Origin: Massospora cicadina
Lineage: Eukaryota; Entomophthoromycota; Entomophthoromycetes; Entomophthorales; Entomophthoraceae
DNA: 64,000 nucleotides
Assembly: GCA_022478985.1 (NCBI GenBank)
Contig: JAKSZP010000147.1
Span: 1 to 64,000 of the forward strand
Direction of reading: 5' to 3'
Both the position numbers and the translations under genes were made by a program. Under the pieces are notes generated by a model that had not been told where the DNA came from, did not search any database, and was given only the letters and a program-made list of their open reading frames with translations. Positions 58,561-64,000 of this stretch are shown here, in pieces (position 1 is the first letter of the stretch; every line of letters starts with the position of its first letter).

Positions 58561-58699
58561 ATAAAACCAAATGCATAGGCTGATGAAGACGAAACAGTCC
58601 AAAAAATGCTAGCTTGACAATCCTTAAACACCAATGTGGAAAAGAGAAAGATATATAGGAAGAAAGGATTATATATTTTCCATACCTCCATATTATCAG

Positions 58700-59740
58700 A
58701 GCGAGTTCCTGTCATTTTGGAGTCTCACACTATCATGGGGCATGGTGGGGTACGCAAAACATATGAGTGGGTTAAAGAGCTATACTACTGGAAGGTAATT
58801 TTGAAAAACCATATATGAAAACTTGGATGCATGCTTGACCTGTAGAAAACAATTCCATTTCAAGATCTAATATCAGTATCAACCTAAGAAGCCTCAAAAA
58901 CCCTTCCACACCATAAGTTTGGATGTGGTAGGTCCTATCCCTTAGACCACAGGTGGCAATTGGTATATCTTTGTTGGTATTGATCAATTCGCCAGAGGTT
59001 GAAGCTGTAGCTCTCCCATCTCAGACTTCTAAAGCCACGGATACCTTCTTACACCAATACATTTTCACCTAGCATGAATGTCCCAAGTCCCTATGTGATA
59101 ATAAGAAAAATTTTATCCCCTGAGATGTAGAGCTCCTTGAAGCCTACATAGGAGTGCAACAACTCTTCTCATCCCTTATAACTCATCCAAAATGGTGCTG
59201 TAAATATAATCAACGGAACCCTGAACTCAATACTCCACAAAATGGCCAATTCAGACCCTCAAACTGGGTTCTCTTTATTTACCCAGTGCCCTCATGGCCT
59301 ATGAAATTAGTTATAATCACAACCTAAAGATGTCCCCTTTCCATGTACTGTATGACCAGGGCTGAGATACCAGCTCTACTAGCAAAAGATATTTTCACTC
59401 ACAGAACTAACCCATAGAAAGCCATGAAAAATTGGCTCAACACATCATTCAACCACAAGCAGAAGCTATAACTAAATTGGTCAAGACAGTCTCAAAAGAA
59501 GCCAAAGCAGCTAATGAGTTCCAAACCCCTCTCCCTTCCTTCCAAGTATATGACTTGGTGTTGTATTGTCACAACTTCTTCACTCATAGAAGTGAAAAGC
59601 TTGGTTAAATCTGGGAAGGGCAATTACTTAATTACTACAAGTGATGGGATGAGTATTCTATCAAATCCCTAGCTTCCAGAGTCACAATCATTCAGGCACA
59701 TGGCTGCTTCCTAAAGCCTTATTCTCCCCCCAACATTCGT
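58700..59740 (+). pseudogene. pol: Element D integrase, decayed
   Basis: SHTIMGHGGVRKTYEWVKEL near 58725-58785 (zinc-finger His), LDVVGPIP near 58920 (first Asp), FLHQYIFTxHECPKSLCDNK (x is a stop) near 59045-59105 (second Asp region), NIINGTLNSILHKMANS near 59205-59255 where the usual Glu of LVERxNGTL is lost, and a C-terminal part near 59530-59740 ending PPNIREGGDV over the polypurine tract. Confidence 0.75.
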
Positions 59741-59751
59741 GAGGGGGGTGA
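59741..59751 (+). other. Polypurine tract of element D
   Basis: GAGGGGGGTGA lies directly before the 3' LTR start TGTCAGACATTTGCC. Confidence 0.8.
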
Positions 59752-59995
59752 TGTCAGACATTTGCCCTCCAGGAGTCAAGATAAGAATGTTTTGGGGCAA
59801 ATCAGTCAAAAAGAGGAAACGTAGGCCATGTAAAAGTTCTTCAATTATAATACTAATATCAATTAAAAACACAAATAACAATCTTATCAGCCAAAAGTCA
59901 CTGGCCAATTCTCAGTAAAACACCTCAAATTGGGGTAACATGATTCCATAAATTTTCACAGGCAACTTAACCAATCACCTAAAGCTTTAGCCTCG
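59752..59995 (+). repeat. Element D 3' LTR, truncated
   Basis: It matches 52988-53220 (start to GGCAACTTA and AAGCTTT) and stops near 59995, where LINE-associated sequence begins. Either the LINE inserted here or a deletion joined them. Confidence 0.75.
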
Positions 59996-60275
59996 TTGAA
60001 AAAACTTTTGCAAAAAAATTCAATTAAAGTCTGGTAAATAGTTTGATAATCTCATCAAGGAAATTAGTTGGCGCCCAATGTCTAGGAGCAGTTGGGCGAG
60101 TAAAGTCAAGGGCACAGGTGTTAACCCCATGATATCCAAATTTTGAAAAAGTCCCAGCGAGCCTGGGGGAATAGATAAACTTAATAAAAAACTGGCAGTT
60201 ACCATACCCCCATAAATTTTAGCTTGCCAAGTGCTATGCAACCAGTACATCAATACGCCACACTCCCAATAACTC

Positions 60276-61234
60276 TTGTCAGTGGAACACGGGGTGCGGG
60301 TATTCCTGGATGTTCAGCAGACAGCACTTTGGGTGAGATTTTGTGGGGATGTACATACTCATTTCCAAAACGCGGTGTACGTTGCACCCCATTCCATGCC
60401 ATGCGGTTGGCTGGATCTTGGCTTTAAAAGTAAGGAAGCGGCAGATGAAGCTGCAATGATGCAAATTGTAGTAGACCTCCTGGATGGACAGCGGGTCATC
60501 GAAACTAAGCACACCCAATAGATAAAATCAAATTAAATTTTCATAATTTTTTGACTTTCTGCCCAATATGGTCAAACGCACCATATATAAACAACACCTT
60601 AAGTCTGGGCTCGCCATATACAGCGAAATACAATCCTTCAAAATGCAGCGCTTTATGCTAATGCTAAACCTGTGCGCAGGCAAAGTGATTGCAGTCCTAA
60701 CCACAGCCAAGGGGATAGCAAAGGATCTGACCCAAATCCCACATACCGCTTTTGTCAACATTGATGGGCATGACACCCACCCTTTCAGAGTCACCGTGGA
60801 CAGCGCACCTCCCACCTTCACATTCTGTAGCGCTTTTGGCCACAGGCCCACACCTTCCCCACCAAGGAGGGCATTATATTTAAGAGCTTCCCCCAGATAC
60901 AATGGGCAGTGGAGAAGCCCACTATGAACTGACATCTGACACAAAGGCAGCCTTCCCATGGGGAGCACAAGGATGCTACATCCTAGTAAAGCCAATATCC
61001 CCACAAGAGCGGAAGAAGGCCAAACAGGCCCACAAGGCAGCGGCCAATGAGGCGACCAAGATCACTTCCGCCATCCCACCATCCCAGCTCCAGGAGAATA
61101 TCGAGACTTTCGCGCTGGAAGCAACTCACAAATCCCTCAACCAATCAGATTGGGACGCCCAAGACAATTGGGACCCTAAGCTGAACACCCGCTGGGTGAG
61201 TCAGTTTCACCCAACCAATGTGTCCAAGCATTGA
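60276..61234 (+). pseudogene. LINE ORF1, broken into three frames
   Basis: Open pieces 60276-60521 (VWVRFCGDVHTHFQ and FKSKEAADEAAM, RRM-like in style), 60568-60927 and 60902-61234. In the second, FRVTVDSAPPTF is followed by FTFCSAFGHRPTPS, which fits CX2CX4HX4C with first Cys as Phe and last as Ser. The third is Lys/Ala/Gln-rich (ERKKAKQAHKAAANEATK). ORF1 proteins bind the element RNA. Frameshifts separate the pieces. Confidence 0.6.
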
Positions 61235-61479
61235 TTGGGACCAAATTGTAACCAATTTTCCTGCAAATGGTCCACTTCCAAGCGATGGTGCACCGCAAAT
61301 GCATGCACCACAAAAATCTCATCCTGCAGTGGGGAAAAAAGCGAAGGCAAAGGCCAACGTAAATCCAATTGCTAAAGCTACCCATTTTGAAAATTACACA
61401 GTAGCATCACATACCTGGGGCACCATCAAGCGCCGTGAAGAAATTTTGGAGGCTGAAGGCTCAGGTGCCCTTCCCCTCA

Positions 61480-62659
61480 CACCTAAGGTGCTGAGGGGGA
61501 GCCTTACTTTAGGGACGTTGAACATCGTAGGACTCAAGGCTTTGCCATCCTAGGCTAGGAAACTGAGTTTTTACAGAATATTTTACCTATGGACATCCTG
61601 GCCATTCAGGAAACCCACTGTCCTCACAGTTATGAGGATACATGGAAATTCATGCTCCTCCCTTCTCTCTCCTTCTGGTCCAAGCACTGTGGGGTGTTAG
61701 TTCATGTGAACAAAATTTAAAAATTTATTTTGTCAGACTCATTCCTAAATGGCCGCGTCCTTGTTGTAACTTTTTCATGGGAAAACAAAGTGCACGCTAT
61801 TGTCAATGTTTATACCCAACTTTGCACAAGAACGTCGGGAATTTGTCTCGTCAATCAATTACTCTTGTTGCCCCCTGACCCTTTCGTCATTGGTGACATG
61901 AACTACTTGTTGAGCCCATCCACAGACCGCTGGCCCACATCACCTACACCCCCACAGGGGCACGTAGAACTCTGCGTTCTCAAAGCCACCCTAGGGTTGG
62001 TCAATACTTTGCTGCATCACTCTCCACTACTTGAAATCATGTCGCGCCCCCACATCCACAACTTCAAGTTAAGGTCCATGTCCTGCATCGACCTTTTCCT
62101 TGAACCGTTGAAATTTTGCACCCAGATTTCCAATTTCATCATGATGAAAATTGATTTCTCCAACCACAGGATGGTATCAATCTCCTTCCATTTATCCAAC
62201 CCAGCAGCTCGAGATCTGACATGGTGCAAACTTTTCCTGGCCAAAAATTGCGTCGCTGAGATTTTCTTGTGGGTGGAATCTGCGACCATGGCTCCAGAGT
62301 TTGTCGCACTGTTTTGTGCGTATCCAATTACCACATGGTCTACCTTCAAGGCGAGCACAATCCGCCAGGCTCGCCACCTTTCCTCCCGCCACTCACGGTC
62401 CTCCTTGGCGGTCATTTCATGCGCTCTGGCAGAGTTGGACCAACTGGAGTCTAATGTCCCAGATGTGGGTTATAGCCCAGCTTGGGGTCGCAAGTGGGCG
62501 GAAGTAGCCACCCACCTTAATGCTCTAGTGAGACAACACAAGCATCTGGTTTGTGTTCAGTACAAAACCAAACACATTACTGTGGGCAACATGTGCTCCG
62601 CTTACTTTTTTCAAAAATTCTTTGCACCACGCCAGAGCTTGGCCTGCACTCAGTTGTAA
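61480..62659 (+). pseudogene. LINE ORF2 endonuclease domain (APE type)
   Basis: LTLGTLNIVGL near 61505 (GTxNxxGL start), MDILAIQETHC from ATG 61589 (catalytic Glu in QETH), then the open frame 61730-62659 with FVIGDMNYL near 61885 (GDFN position), SCIDLFLEP near 62090, and DFSNHRMVSISF near 62155 where SDH is SNH with the His kept. The domain nicks target DNA to prime reverse transcription. Two frame breaks lie before 61730. Confidence 0.75.
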
Positions 62660-62830
62660 AGTCCAGATAATTCCATAGTGGATACACTGGATGAAGTGGC
62701 GATCAATATACAAAACTACCACTCTGAATTGTATTGATCTGAACCAATTCAGCCAGCAAAAATGGCAAATTTTCTTGAAAGTGCACACATCTGCACTGTT
62801 TCCTGTTTCCTGGAGTTAATGAAAATTTGA

Positions 62831-64000
62831 TTGCTCAGGGATGAACTCTGGTCCGCCATTTGCAGTGCACCGTATAGGAAATGCCCAAGCCAGATGGCAT
62901 TCCTTATAAGTTCTATAAGAAGTATTAAGGATTTATCCCCATTAGTGCTTGCCTCTCTTAACCAAAGCCTTTTGGAAACGCGGCTCCTCACAGGAAGGCA
63001 AGAGGCATACACCATTACCCTGTTCAAAAAATGGGATAGGCTGGACTTGGCCAACTGGCGCCCCATTTCTCTCACCAACACCGATACTAAACTTTTTATT
63101 AAAATCATGGCTAACCGTCTAGGGATTGTGGCCTCTGCTCTTATTTCCTCTGAACAATTCGGTTTCATGCCCAGAAGGTCGATTTGGAACAACATACACA
63201 CCATAGCCAACGTCTGTCAGTCCACGGCCTATGGTGCACTTGTATTTTTAAACCAACAGAAGGCTATGATAGAGTTAACTGGGATTACCTCAGGTCCTGC
63301 CTCCACCAGATCCGCCTACCCCCTCGCTTCATCAATTGGGTGACGTTTCTAACGGAATCTGTCACAATGGCTGTGCGTGGCCCTGGCTTTCTCACAGAAT
63401 CAGTCCGCCCTCAAAGGGGCCTACGCCAAGGGGACCCTCTTATCCCACTCTTGTATAACTTCAGCCTTTACCCACTTCTTCAAAATGTGAATGACCGCCT
63501 TACTGGGGTCCATGTGCAAGGCCAAGCACCAGTCAAAATGTTGGCGTTTGCTGATGATTGTGTGGTTGAGATGTCTAACAATCATGATGCACTCACGCTT
63601 AAAGCTACTATCCAGGTTTACTCCCAGGTAAGTAATGCTTCACTCAACGCCTCCAAAACCGAAATCATTCTCCTTGGTTGGTGTCAAGCCTGCTGGGCCC
63701 CAGCGCCCCATTTCCTATCTGAACCATCATCTAGAGCACGAGTTAGCTTGCCCTGCCCACCCCATACCGCATCGCTTGTGCTCCCCTTTGTGCCAAGCCC
63801 CACCGTGGGCCCTGTCTGCCATTTTGGGGTGTGGCTGGAGGCAGGTGGGTACGCCTCAACGGTGATGGAAAAGCATATTCTGGACAATGTGAATAAACAC
63901 ATAGATTTACTCAGAGCCCTTCAGACTTCCCTTACAGGCAGGGTAGTTCTAGCCAACTATATGCTCCTATCCAAAGTTTGGTTTGGGGCCCACGCCATCG
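62831..64000 (+). pseudogene. LINE ORF2 reverse transcriptase, partial
   Basis: LDLANWRPISLTNTDTKLFI, KIMANRLGIVASALISSEQF and GFMPRRSIWNNI (63045-63205), then in shifted frames GLRQGDPLIPLLYNFSLYPL near 63418-63478 and MLAFADDCVV near 63538-63570 with catalytic Asp-Asp. NASKTEIILLG follows near 63640. It is characteristic of LINE, not LTR, reverse transcriptase. The gene runs beyond the window. Confidence 0.85.

Larger units (their letters stand above)
52988..59995 (+). mobile_element. Ty3/gypsy element D, nearly complete
   Basis: The order is 5' LTR, primer site, Gag, inserted repeat K, acidic region, protease, dUTPase-like, RT, RNase H, integrase, polypurine tract and the first 244 bp of the 3' LTR. 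All genes carry stops. The pol landmarks are the most complete set in the window and serve as reference for E and F. Confidence 0.85.
60000..64000 (+). mobile_element. LINE (non-LTR retrotransposon), continues past window end
   Basis: ORF1 with a zinc-knuckle relic, APE-type endonuclease and LINE reverse transcriptase are in order on the plus strand. The 5' end lies between 60000 and about 60240. The composition is visibly more GC-rich than its surroundings, as is that of R and S. Confidence 0.8.

Noticed and set aside
62017..62415. Minus-strand ORF of 132 codons
   Set aside because: It is a shadow of the LINE endonuclease frame on the plus strand.

Overview
The window is a eukaryotic transposon graveyard. 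I see no convincing host gene, tRNA, rRNA or CRISPR array. Almost every supported feature is a decayed retroelement: Ty3/gypsy LTR elements, two LTR elements with almost no internal region, a 1.91 kb non-LTR-type repeat in three copies, and one LINE running off the right edge. The mix suggests a fungus with a large repeat-rich genome. That is inference at low confidence, because no host gene anchors it.

Left third (1-24.5 kb). Ty3 element A (minus strand) runs from about 4.1 kb down to about 0.47 kb. Its 5' LTR is split into 4128-4324 and 15643-16524 by a second element of the same family, B (4325-15642, minus). B's 3' LTR in turn carries repeat R copy 1 (4452-6365). R copy 2 (18829-20742) lies in unclassified DNA. 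A minus-strand integrase from a different, chromovirus-like lineage lies at 22.7-23.6 kb.

Middle (24.5-52.9 kb) is a nest about six insertions deep. Element E (plus; LTR from 24521) is split by element F (27780-50556, minus). F is split by H (29458-43986). H's 3' LTR is split by G (30224-42628, 5 bp target duplication CTAAC). G's reverse transcriptase is split by S (32536-35799, duplication AGGAA), and G's 5' LTR is split by R copy 3 (39131-42414). R copy 3 contains a solo LTR of S (40149-41516). Removing each insertion restores its host: paired LTR lengths then agree (G 457/464, F about 465/468, H 943/945, A and B 1072-1080 bp).

Right end (53-64 kb). Ty3 element D (plus) has LTR, primer site, Gag, protease, dUTPase-like domain, RT, RNase H, integrase and polypurine tract in order. 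Its 3' LTR stops at about 59995, where a LINE (ORF1, APE endonuclease, RT) begins.

The points most worth following are: (1) repeat R, an apparently ORF1-only 'half-LINE' with constant ends and long target duplications; (2) a dUTPase-like domain between protease and RT in several of the Ty3 elements; (3) element S, with a 0.6 kb interior, an open frame inside its LTR, and a 93 bp LTR minisatellite that grew from 1-2 to 11 units. All boundaries were found by eye from repeated sequence; those marked approximate could move by tens of bases.
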